Shown piece by piece: positions 58,143-64,000 of a stretch of DNA of 64,000 nt. Position 1 is the first letter of the stretch. Each line of letters starts with the position of its first letter. Below the pieces are notes generated by a model. The model was not told the origin of the DNA and did not search any database. It worked only from the letters and a program-made list of their open reading frames with translations. Made by a program: the position numbers and the translations under genes. Source of the DNA: Streptococcus sp. SPS1 (lineage in GTDB: Bacteria; Bacillota; Bacilli; Lactobacillales; Streptococcaceae); NCBI RefSeq assembly GCF_030439915.1, contig NZ_JAQFJG010000001.1:1-64000 (forward strand), given 5' to 3'.

Positions 58143-58871
58143 ATGAAAACAAATGATATTGTCTATGGCGTCCACGCCGTTACCGAAGCCCTCCTTGCAA
58201 ACACAGGAAACAAACTTTACCTCCAAGAAGATCTCCGAGGTAAGAATGTTGAGAAAGTCAAAGAACTGGCTACAGAAAAGAAGGTGTCCATTTCTTGGAC
58301 TTCAAAAAAATCTCTCTCTGAGATGACTGAAGGTGCTGTCCACCAAGGTTTTGTTCTACGAGTATCTGAATTTGCCTATAGCGAATTAGAACACATCCTA
58401 GCAAAAACACGCCAAGAAGAAAATCCACTTCTATTGATTCTGGATGGCTTAACTGACCCTCACAACCTAGGCTCCATCCTGAGAACGGCCGATGCAACCA
58501 ATGTTTCAGGTGTCATCATTCCCAAGCACCGTGCTGTCGGAGTTACTCCTGTCGTTGCCAAAACGGCCACAGGTGCTATTGAACACGTTCCCATTGCCCG
58601 AGTGACCAACCTAAGCCAAACTCTAGACAAACTCAAGGATGAAGGCTTCTGGACCTTTGGAACGGATATGAACGGTACTCCTTGCCACAAGTGGAATACA
58701 AAAGGAAAAATCGCCCTCATCATCGGAAATGAAGGAAAAGGCATCTCTAGCAACATCAAAAAACAGGTCGATGAAATGATTACCATTCCGATGAATGGAC
58801 ATGTTCAAAGCCTTAATGCCAGTGTTGCTGCAGCCATTCTCATGTACGAAGTTTTTCGAAATAGACTATAA
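58143..58871 (+). CDS. rlmB: 23S rRNA 2'-O-methyltransferase RlmB (SPOUT family)
   Basis: 242 residues from the ATG at 58143 (MKTNDIVYGVHAVTEALLAN). An N-terminal substrate-binding domain (VHQGFVLRVSEF) is followed by the SpoU core with the knot motifs LDGLTDPHNLGSILRTADA, ALIIGNEGKGIS and SLNASVAAAILMYEV. It methylates G2251-equivalent of 23S rRNA. The only GAGG lies one base before the ATG, too close to act, and the -10 is six bases upstream, so initiation is predicted to be leaderless. Confidence 0.92.
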   Translation: MKTNDIVYGVHAVTEALLANTGNKLYLQEDLRGKNVEKVKELATEKKVSISWTSKKSLSEMTEGAVHQGFVLRVSEFAYSELEHILAKTRQEENPLLLILDGLTDPHNLGSILRTADATNVSGVIIPKHRAVGVTPVVAKTATGAIEHVPIARVTNLSQTLDKLKDEGFWTFGTDMNGTPCHKWNTKGKIALIIGNEGKGISSNIKKQVDEMITIPMNGHVQSLNASVAAAILMYEVFRNRL

Positions 58872-58905
58872 AAAAGTTTCCAGTCATCTGATTGGAAACT
58901 TTTTT
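58870..58905 (+). terminator. Terminator of rlmB
   Basis: AAAAAGTTTCCA / TGGAAACTTTTTT with a 10-nt loop. Confidence 0.88.
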
Positions 58906-58910
58906 ATGAT

Positions 58911-59064
58911 TATACTCAATGAAAATCAAATAGAAAACTAGGAAGCTAGCTGTAGACAGCTCAAAACATGTTTTTGAGGTTGTAGATAAGACTGACGAAG
59001 TCAGTAACCATACCTACGGCAAAGCGAAACTGACGTGGTTTGAAGAGATTTTCGAAGTGTATTA
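58911..59064 (-). repeat. BOX element, boxA-boxB-boxC (reverse orientation)
   Basis: Read on the minus strand it begins TAATACACTTCGAAAATCTC at 59064, has the GTCAGTTTCGCTTTGCCGTA core, one boxB with TGACTTCGTCAG, and ends TTTGATTTTCATTGAGTATA. Its first three bases are the trxB stop codon. Confidence 0.9.
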
Positions 59065-59973
59065 ACTATGTTCGGTGATAAACTTGTAGGCTTCTTGACC
59101 AGCGATAGCTCCATCTCCAACCGCTGTTGTTACTTGGCGAAGGTCTTTCAAGCGAACATCTCCAACTGCAAAGATACCGTCAACTGCAGTTTTCATGTGG
59201 TTGTCTGTCACAATCCAGCCTGCCTGATCTTGAATATTCAATTCTTTAACAAAATCACTAACAGGGTCCAAACCAACATAGATAAAGACACCACCGAAGG
59301 CTTGCTCTGTCACTTGACCTGTTTTCACATTTTCAAAAACGACAGATTCTACTCGGTTTTCACCCTTGATTTCCCTTACTACAGAATCCCAGATAAAGCT
59401 GATTTTTTCATTCGCAAAAGCGCGGTCTTGTAAAACCTTTTGAGCACGAAGTTGGTCACGACGGTGAACAATGGTAACAGTCTTAGCAAAACGAGTCAAG
59501 AAGAGGGCTTCTTCCACAGCCGAATCTCCACCACCAACTACCAACAAATCTTGGTCACGGAAGAAAGCACCATCACACACAGCACAGTAAGAGACACCAC
59601 GACTGTTCAGTTCTTCTTCTCCAGGTACTCCTAAAGGACGATGTTTAGAACCAGTTGCTACGATAACGGTACGTGTTTCATATGTTTGGTCATCAGTCAT
59701 CACTTTCTTAAAATCACCATGGTCTTCTACATTTTCAACATAACCATAAATGTGCTCAACACCAAGATTTTCAAGCGGTTCAAACATCTTTTCTGCCAAT
59801 TCTGGCCCACTAATATTAGCGTATCCAGGGTAATTTTCGATATCAGAGGTATTATTCATCTGACCACCTGGCAGACCACCTTCAATCAAAGCTACTTTCA
59901 GATTGCTTCGAGCAGCATACAAGGCTGCAGTCATACCTGCAGGTCCAGCACCGATAATAATAGTATCGTACAT
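59062..59973 (-). CDS. trxB: Thioredoxin reductase
   Basis: 303 residues, full length: FAD-binding GAGPAGMTAALYAAR, redox-active CAVC in GVSYCAVCDGAFF, NADPH-binding VVGGGDSAVEEALFL and the C-terminal FAD motif GIFAVGDVRLKDLRQVTTAV. It reduces thioredoxin with NADPH in the cytoplasm. The stop codon TAA (59064-59062) is formed by the end of a BOX element. It is the last gene of a likely run ABC permease - ATPase - DUF4059 - trxB. Confidence 0.97.
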   Translation of the reverse strand: MYDTIIIGAGPAGMTAALYAARSNLKVALIEGGLPGGQMNNTSDIENYPGYANISGPELAEKMFEPLENLGVEHIYGYVENVEDHGDFKKVMTDDQTYETRTVIVATGSKHRPLGVPGEEELNSRGVSYCAVCDGAFFRDQDLLVVGGGDSAVEEALFLTRFAKTVTIVHRRDQLRAQKVLQDRAFANEKISFIWDSVVREIKGENRVESVVFENVKTGQVTEQAFGGVFIYVGLDPVSDFVKELNIQDQAGWIVTDNHMKTAVDGIFAVGDVRLKDLRQVTTAVGDGAIAGQEAYKFITEHS

Positions 59974-60038
59974 ATAGATTCCTTCTTTCTTGTTGTAACT
60001 ATCTTTATTCTAACTCTTTCTTGTCAATCACGCAAGGA

Positions 60039-60263
60039 TTATGCTTTGAAAACAAGAATTAAACTCATAACCGCAAAGGATAATACTGGAACAACCAAAA
60101 CTCCAATCATAATCATATCATAGAGATGGGCTTGGCGAGCCTTGGCTGTCTTATCAACTCCCGACATGGCTCTCAGTCCAATCCAAATCCCTAAAAAAAT
60201 CAGGACGAGGATGGTGGTCAAGATCAAACTCTCGAAATATAAAAAAAATAGTTGCAGTAGCAT
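60039..60263 (-). CDS. DUF4059-family small membrane protein
   Basis: 74 residues from the ATG at 60263 (MLLQLFFLYF), or 78 from 60275. Two membrane helices (SLILTTILVLIFLGIWIGL and MIMIGVLVVPVLSFAVMSLI) are separated by a basic loop VDKTAKARQAHLYD. I recognise the streptococcal DUF4059 family; no function is known. It lies 65 bases from trxB and about 65-80 bases after the ABC ATPase gene. Confidence 0.75.
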   Translation of the reverse strand: MLLQLFFLYFESLILTTILVLIFLGIWIGLRAMSGVDKTAKARQAHLYDMIMIGVLVVPVLSFAVMSLILVFKA

Positions 60264-60294
60264 GATTTCTCTCATTTCTTTCTTTTTTAAAGAG

Positions 60295-60323
60295 TAAACT
60301 CAGCTAGTCCAGCTAACTGAGTT
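60295..60323. other. Hairpin between the ABC ATPase and DUF4059 genes
   Basis: AAACTCAG / CTGAGTTT with additional CTAG / AGCTA pairing inside. There is no good T-run on the minus strand, so it could be an attenuator or processing site rather than a full terminator. Confidence 0.5.
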
Positions 60324-60340
60324 TTCCTTTATCTATTATA

Positions 60341-61084
60341 TCAAATATAAGTCCGTTTGTAACTAGCAAAGAATTCTTTTGTCCGCTCTTCTTTAGGATG
60401 GTGGATAATCTCATCCGGTGTTCCAGACTCGATGATTTTCCCCTTATCTAGGAAGAGAATCTTATCAGCCACTTGGGCTACAAAGGACATGTCATGACTT
60501 ACCAAAATCATGGTTTGACCTGACTTAGCAGCATCTGCAATAGACTTTTCTACTTCACCGACCAATTCTGGGTCAAGGGCTGAAGTTGGTTCGTCTAAGA
60601 GCAAGACATCTGGTTTCATGGCAAGAGCACGCGCTAAGACAACCCGTTGCTTCTGTCCACCTGATAAATGGCGAGGGTAATGGTTTTCACGGTCAGAAAG
60701 CCCAACCTTAGCCAACTCTTCCTTGGCAATCTTAGTCGCTTCTTGATCAGACAATTTCTTGACAACAACCAAGCCTTCTTTCACATTATCAAGTGCTGTG
60801 CGGCGTTCAAACAAATTAAACTGTTGGAAAACCATAGACAACTTACGGCGTAGAGCAAGGATTTCTTCTTGAGTGATCTTAGAAAAATCAACTGAGAAAT
60901 CATCAATCTGAATAGAGCCACTGTCAGGTGTTTCAAGATAATTGAGACTACGAAGGAAGGTTGATTTTCCAGCTCCTGAAGAACCAATCAAGGCTACAAC
61001 TTCCCCTTTTTGAATATCCAAGTTCAGATGATCCAAGACAGTCTGTCCTGAAAAGGATTTACTTAAATTCGAAATCTTAATCAT
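60341..61084 (-). CDS. Amino-acid ABC transporter ATP-binding protein
   Basis: 247 residues, GlnQ/TcyC-type: Walker A GSSGAGKSTFLRSLNYLE, Q-loop SMVFQQFNLFERRTALDN, signature LSGGQKQRVVLARALAM, Walker B VLLLDEPTSALDPEL and H-loop LVSHDMSFVAQVAD. It pairs with the permease encoded just upstream (overlap of one base). No binding-protein gene is next to it, so a lipoprotein encoded elsewhere must supply the ligand. Confidence 0.93.
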   Translation of the reverse strand: MIKISNLSKSFSGQTVLDHLNLDIQKGEVVALIGSSGAGKSTFLRSLNYLETPDSGSIQIDDFSVDFSKITQEEILALRRKLSMVFQQFNLFERRTALDNVKEGLVVVKKLSDQEATKIAKEELAKVGLSDRENHYPRHLSGGQKQRVVLARALAMKPDVLLLDEPTSALDPELVGEVEKSIADAAKSGQTMILVSHDMSFVAQVADKILFLDKGKIIESGTPDEIIHHPKEERTKEFFASYKRTYI

Positions 61085-61884
61085 TAACGAAGGTCTCCTT
61101 TCACATCTGTTTGCACTGTATCAGGTGCAGAAATAGCCATTTTTCTCTCGATGAAACGACCGAGGCTCTCAATTCCAATATTGACTACCCAATAAACAAG
61201 GGCAACGGAGATAAAGCGTTCAAAGTAACGATAATCGGCACCACCCAAAATCTGAGCTTGGGCAAATACTTCCACAACACCCGCACTAAAGGCTAGGGAA
61301 GTTCCCTTGGTCAAGCCGATTAGGGAATTGATTAAGGTTGGAGTCGCCACAACAGCCGCATTTGGAATAATCACGCGACGATAAACTTGTGCTCGGGTCA
61401 TCCCCAGACTGCGTGCCGCCTCAATCTCACCAGGATTGACTGAGAGAATGGCTGCACGAATGGTTTCACTGGCATAAGCCGCTTCATTAAAAGCAAAGGC
61501 TACAATCGCAAAAGCAGCGGCTGGAATCGCATTGATATTGAGACCAGTTCCCCATTGCTGATTGAGAGCTTTCAAAGCCAAAGGAATTCCGTAGTAGGTC
61601 AACATGAGCTGCACTAAAATCGGTGTCCCTTTTAAGAAACTAACAAAGAAGGCCTGCAAGGGATATAAAATCTTGACACGATTGATCTTCACAATGGCAA
61701 AAAGAAGCGCCAAAACCAAGCCAAAAAAGGCACCACCAATTGTCAACATAATCGTTGTTGGAAGTTGTTGGACAATTCTCGGGATTCCATCAAAGACCGA
61801 ACGCAGGCTAAACAGCTTGCCATCCGGAATCAATTGCATCAAGTTTTGGTACCAATCTGATGCTAAAATCGTTGTAACATTCAT
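61084..61884 (-). CDS. Amino-acid ABC transporter permease
   Basis: 266 residues with about five membrane helices: LPTTIMLTIGGAFFGLVLAL, FFVSFLKGTPILVQLMLTYY, the EAA loop NPGEIEAARSLGMTRAQVYR and a C-terminal helix before RFIERKMA. It belongs to the polar amino-acid (His/cystine type) permease family. Substrate uncertain; cystine is a possibility by similarity to TcyB-like proteins. First gene of the unit, with AGGAGAGG upstream. Confidence 0.92.
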   Translation of the reverse strand: MNVTTILASDWYQNLMQLIPDGKLFSLRSVFDGIPRIVQQLPTTIMLTIGGAFFGLVLALLFAIVKINRVKILYPLQAFFVSFLKGTPILVQLMLTYYGIPLALKALNQQWGTGLNINAIPAAAFAIVAFAFNEAAYASETIRAAILSVNPGEIEAARSLGMTRAQVYRRVIIPNAAVVATPTLINSLIGLTKGTSLAFSAGVVEVFAQAQILGGADYRYFERFISVALVYWVVNIGIESLGRFIERKMAISAPDTVQTDVKGDLR

Positions 61885-61911
61885 AAAAATATCCTCTCCT
61901 GATAATGATTC

Positions 61912-61920
61912 ATTCTACCA
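61912..61920 (-). promoter_or_regulatory. Extended -10 promoter of the amino-acid ABC - trxB unit
   Basis: TGGTAGAAT on the minus strand, about 28 nt before the ATG at 61884. Confidence 0.55.
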
Positions 61921-62041
61921 TACTTCTGCCGTCAATGAAATTATTTGCTACGGTCAGGTACAGACTTTGTCTACCTACTAGTTTATCATACTTTGAAACA
62001 GGGAGGCTATATATTTTATCTATCAAAGAGATAAGTAAAAA

Positions 62042-62398
62042 CTATTTCAATCCCAATTCTTCATAAGGTTTTCGATAACCGATTTGCTTAACAGTTCCAT
62101 TTTCTACTAAAATGGGCCGTTTTAACAACATACCGTCACTTGCTAGCAACTGAGCTGCTTCTTGGTTTGACAGGCTTCCTACCTTATCTTTCAGCCCTAA
62201 TTCACGGTATTTGATTCCACTGGTGTTAAAAAATTGCTTCAACTCGAAACCTGAGGTTTCTAGCCAGTTTAAAATCACTTCTTGGCTAGGTGTTTCTTCG
62301 ACGATATGAACGGCTTTATAGTCCACACCGAGTTGGTTTAATTCTTGTTTTGCTTTTTTACAAGTTGAACATTTTGGGTATTCGATAAATTCTAACAT
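62042..62398 (-). CDS. ArsC/Spx-family protein
   Basis: 118 residues from the ATG at 62398 (MLEFIEYPKCSTCKKAK); a GTG at 62407 is an alternative. The thioredoxin-like ArsC/Spx fold has the redox pair Cys10-x-x-Cys13 and the conserved MLLKRPILVENG. It is shorter than true Spx and lacks its known C-terminal residues, so it is closer to YusI/YffB-type ArsC-like proteins, possibly a thiol-based regulator or reductase. It overlaps the ogt gene end. Confidence 0.82.
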   Translation of the reverse strand: MLEFIEYPKCSTCKKAKQELNQLGVDYKAVHIVEETPSQEVILNWLETSGFELKQFFNTSGIKYRELGLKDKVGSLSNQEAAQLLASDGMLLKRPILVENGTVKQIGYRKPYEELGLK

Positions 62399-62403
62399 GT
62401 CTT

Positions 62404-62922
62404 TCACTTTCTATTATTTATATCTTTAAAATCTGCGCCTTCATGCTCCAAGAGCCAAGCTTTCTTTTCCACTCCTGCAGCATAACCTGTCAGGCGCTTG
62501 CCTGCTCCCAGCACCCGATGACAAGGTACTAGGATAGACCAAGGATTGCGTCCTACTGCTCCACCAATTGCTTGAGCAGAATCCACTTGCAGGTCTTGGG
62601 CTATTTGTCCATAGGTCACTGTCTGACCATAAGGAATTTCCTGTAAATAGGACCAAACTCTCTTTTCAAAATTCGTTCCGATTGGAGCCAAGGGCAGGTT
62701 GGATAAATCCTGAGGCTTGCCTTTAAAGTAAGCATCTAAGCAAGCAATAACTGGGTCTAAAATGGGATGACTAACAACTTCTTCTATTGTTTCATCTCCT
62801 ATCCCCCTCTCAAAATGCTTCTGCTCCTGCACCCAAATTCCATACAGATAATGGTCATCAGCTACTAGTGATAGAATACCAATTGGTGAGGAGTAGAGCA
62901 TTTTTACATACTTCTTTTGCAT
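62404..62922 (-). CDS. ogt: Methylated-DNA-protein-cysteine S-methyltransferase
   Basis: 172 residues. The C-terminal domain has the DNA-recognition helix QAIGGAVGRNP and the acceptor cysteine in WSILVPCHRVLGAGKRLTGY. It removes O6-methylguanine damage by transferring the alkyl group to its own cysteine. The stop of the acetyltransferase gene overlaps its start, and its own end overlaps the ArsC-like gene region, so the three are one transcript. Confidence 0.95.
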   Translation of the reverse strand: MQKKYVKMLYSSPIGILSLVADDHYLYGIWVQEQKHFERGIGDETIEEVVSHPILDPVIACLDAYFKGKPQDLSNLPLAPIGTNFEKRVWSYLQEIPYGQTVTYGQIAQDLQVDSAQAIGGAVGRNPWSILVPCHRVLGAGKRLTGYAAGVEKKAWLLEHEGADFKDINNRK

Positions 62923-63416
62923 TATTTCTTTAATTTTTGATAGGCCAAGCGTTCGCCATCAACCGGAACCTTACCAACCTGTTTAAATCCGAGTTTTTCA
63001 AAAATATGTTGCATAGCCTTGTTTTCAGCATGCGTATCTGAGCGAAAATCAAGATAGTCAAAACCTTCAATCAAGCCTTCTAAAAAGGTTTGAGCGACTC
63101 CCTGTCCCTGCACATCTGCTGCCACAGCGATACGGTGAAAGACTAGGTACTCTGACTCTCCAGCTTGCCAGTTTCCTTCATAAATGGCTTCATAGGCTGC
63201 CTCTGGACTCTTGGTCACAGCAGCATAGGCTAGTAGTTCTCCTTCTTCCAAGGCTACGTAGGCTTGACCCGAGATAATATCCTCAATAATAATATCAGCA
63301 TTTGGATAGCCATTTTGCCACTGGTCACTACCAGCATCTGCTAAACATTTCTTGGCTTCCTCCATCACCTGCATAATGGCATCTACTTCATTTGGAAAAG
63401 CTAAACGAATCTCCAT
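62922..63416 (-). CDS. GNAT-family N-acetyltransferase
   Basis: 164 residues with the GNAT core: IRLAFPNEVDAIMQVMEEAK at the N-terminus, LVFHRIAVAADVQGQGVAQT (acetyl-CoA pyrophosphate loop, Q-G-x-G-V-A) and FDYLDFRSDTHAENKAMQHI then FEKLGF at the end. The acceptor substrate is unknown. It is the first gene of acetyltransferase - ogt - ArsC-like. Confidence 0.88.
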   Translation of the reverse strand: MEIRLAFPNEVDAIMQVMEEAKKCLADAGSDQWQNGYPNADIIIEDIISGQAYVALEEGELLAYAAVTKSPEAAYEAIYEGNWQAGESEYLVFHRIAVAADVQGQGVAQTFLEGLIEGFDYLDFRSDTHAENKAMQHIFEKLGFKQVGKVPVDGERLAYQKLKK

Positions 63417-63487
63417 CTTTTCTCCTCATTTCTGACTAGTTTCTCCCATCATAGCATAATTTAAGCCTTTTCACAAGCAGTTAAAAC

Positions 63488-63516
63488 TTGACTTCCTGTT
63501 TTTATTATTTTATAAT
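63488..63516 (+). promoter_or_regulatory. Promoter of the DUF1836 gene
   Basis: TTGACT (63488-63493), 17 bp, TATAAT (63511-63516), a strong promoter. Confidence 0.8.
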
Positions 63517-63535
63517 CTAGTTATTAAAACTAGAT
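63515..63535. promoter_or_regulatory. Palindromic operator candidate at the DUF1836 promoter
   Basis: ATCTAGTT / AACTAGAT perfect 8-bp inverted repeat with a 5-bp centre, overlapping the -10 box and the transcription start. Confidence 0.55.
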
Positions 63536-63550
63536 AAAAAGGAGTTGGAA

Positions 63551-63997
63551 ATGAAAACTACCTTTTCCTACCCAAAATGGGCAGAAATCCCAAATATTGA
63601 CCTCTATCTGGACCAGGTTTTACTCTATGTCAATCAGGTCTGCGCCCCTGTCTCTCCAGATAAGGACAAGGGCCTAACAGCATCCATGGTCAATAACTAT
63701 GTCAAACATGGTTACCTGACAAAGCCAGACAAGAAAAAATACCAACGCCAACAAATTGCCCGTTTGATTGCTATCACAAGCCTCAAGTCTGTATTTTCTA
63801 TTCAAGAAATAGCTCAGACACTGAATACTCTCCAAACTCAAGCAAGTTCAGATCAACTCTACGATGCTTTTGTGGACTACATGAACCAAGGAATGGACCC
63901 AGCTAACCCCATTATCCAAACCAGCTGCCAAACCGTTAAACTCTATCATCAAACCCTAGACTTAATCCATCATACTCAAGAGGAGGTAATCCAATGA
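63551..63997 (+). CDS. DUF1836-family protein
   Basis: 148 residues from the ATG at 63551, which has AAGGAG nearby; the in-frame TTG at 63545 lies within that ribosome-binding region. The DUF1836 family has a MerR-like helix-turn-helix: GLTASMVNNYVKHGYLTKPD, KKKYQRQQIARLIAITSLKS and IQEIAQTLNTL. It may be a transcription regulator, perhaps of its own operon through the palindrome over its promoter. The stop overlaps the next ATG. Confidence 0.85.
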   Translation: MKTTFSYPKWAEIPNIDLYLDQVLLYVNQVCAPVSPDKDKGLTASMVNNYVKHGYLTKPDKKKYQRQQIARLIAITSLKSVFSIQEIAQTLNTLQTQASSDQLYDAFVDYMNQGMDPANPIIQTSCQTVKLYHQTLDLIHHTQEEVIQ

Positions 63998-64000
63998 ACA
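63994..64000 (+). CDS. Start of the next gene (two codons only)
   Basis: ATG at 63994 with AGGAGG about 7 bases upstream, overlapping the DUF1836 stop (ATGA). The window ends after seven bases, so the product cannot be identified. Confidence 0.6.

Noticed and set aside
59641..60123. 160-codon plus-strand frame
   Set aside because: Antisense to trxB and the DUF4059 gene; composition is that of a shadow frame.

Overview
This window reads as chromosome of a mitis-group Streptococcus (S. mitis / S. oralis / S. pneumoniae cluster). The support is four BOX repeats, the pneumococcal-type division genes macP and rocS, the streptococcal order of the ATP synthase operon, tmRNA with the tag AKNNTSYALAA, extended -10 promoters (TGnTATAAT) almost everywhere, low GC, and a YSIRK-type surface protein. 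AtpE differs at several positions from the pneumococcal protein as I remember it, so a commensal mitis-group species is more likely than S. pneumoniae, but I cannot settle the species by eye.

Layout. 1-1923: N-terminal part of a repeat-containing YSIRK surface protein (minus strand) that leaves the window. 2.4-9.0 kb: ybaB, then minus-strand housekeeping genes: membrane GDPD, DnaQ-like exonuclease, rocS, mtnN, macP, Nudix hydrolase, glmU. 9.2-13.8 kb: plus-strand GH25 protein, a DUF368/PopT - YbaK - phosphatase operon, and lysS. 13.9-20.7 kb: amino-acid ABC transporter, TPR protein, AI-2E-family permease, and an orphan oligopeptide-binding lipoprotein between 19-bp direct repeats. 20.9-28.3 kb: lactonase-family gene and the atpEBFHAGDC operon. 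28.6-33.8 kb: TrhP-type U32 protein, an IS30-family element among other degenerate IS ends, and a two-gene type II restriction-modification system. 33.9-40 kb: guaA, GntR regulator, DMT transporter, beta-lactamase-fold protein, CppA-like protein, aquaglyceroporin. 40-45.3 kb: esterase-esterase-ATP-grasp operon, iscS-thiI. 45.4-52.2 kb: small envelope protein with a CiaR-like promoter, ftsK, fruR-fruK-fruA, tRNA-Ser. 52.2-64 kb: mntH with a duplicated metal-responsive control region, ssrA, SGNH hydrolase - HAD phosphatase - CapA operon, def, rlmB, trxB, amino-acid ABC genes, ArsC/Spx-like protein, ogt, acetyltransferase and a DUF1836 gene.

How it fits together. Most of the window is conserved core chromosome: envelope precursor supply (GlmU, PopT candidate), division and segregation (MacP, RocS, FtsK), energy (F1Fo ATPase), translation quality control (LysS, YbaK, Def, RlmB, tmRNA, TrhP) and nutrient uptake. 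Accessory material sits at 1-2.1 kb (surface protein), 18.6-20.8 kb (orphan binding protein), 29.96-33.8 kb (IS and R-M) and possibly 52.2-53.8 kb (mntH).

The most distinctive observations are: a methyltransferase carrying a degenerate Mrr-like C-terminal domain next to a PD-(D/E)xK endonuclease; the mntH upstream region, where a promoter-operator unit is duplicated and three perfect TTAAGG-(T/C)-ACCTTAA-type palindromes are present; direct repeats bracketing the orphan binding-protein gene; predicted leaderless mRNAs for ftsK, rlmB and the GH25 gene; a BOX element whose end supplies the trxB stop codon; and a (TA)n tract just upstream of the surface-protein promoter. I found no CRISPR array, prophage or obviously new multi-gene system.
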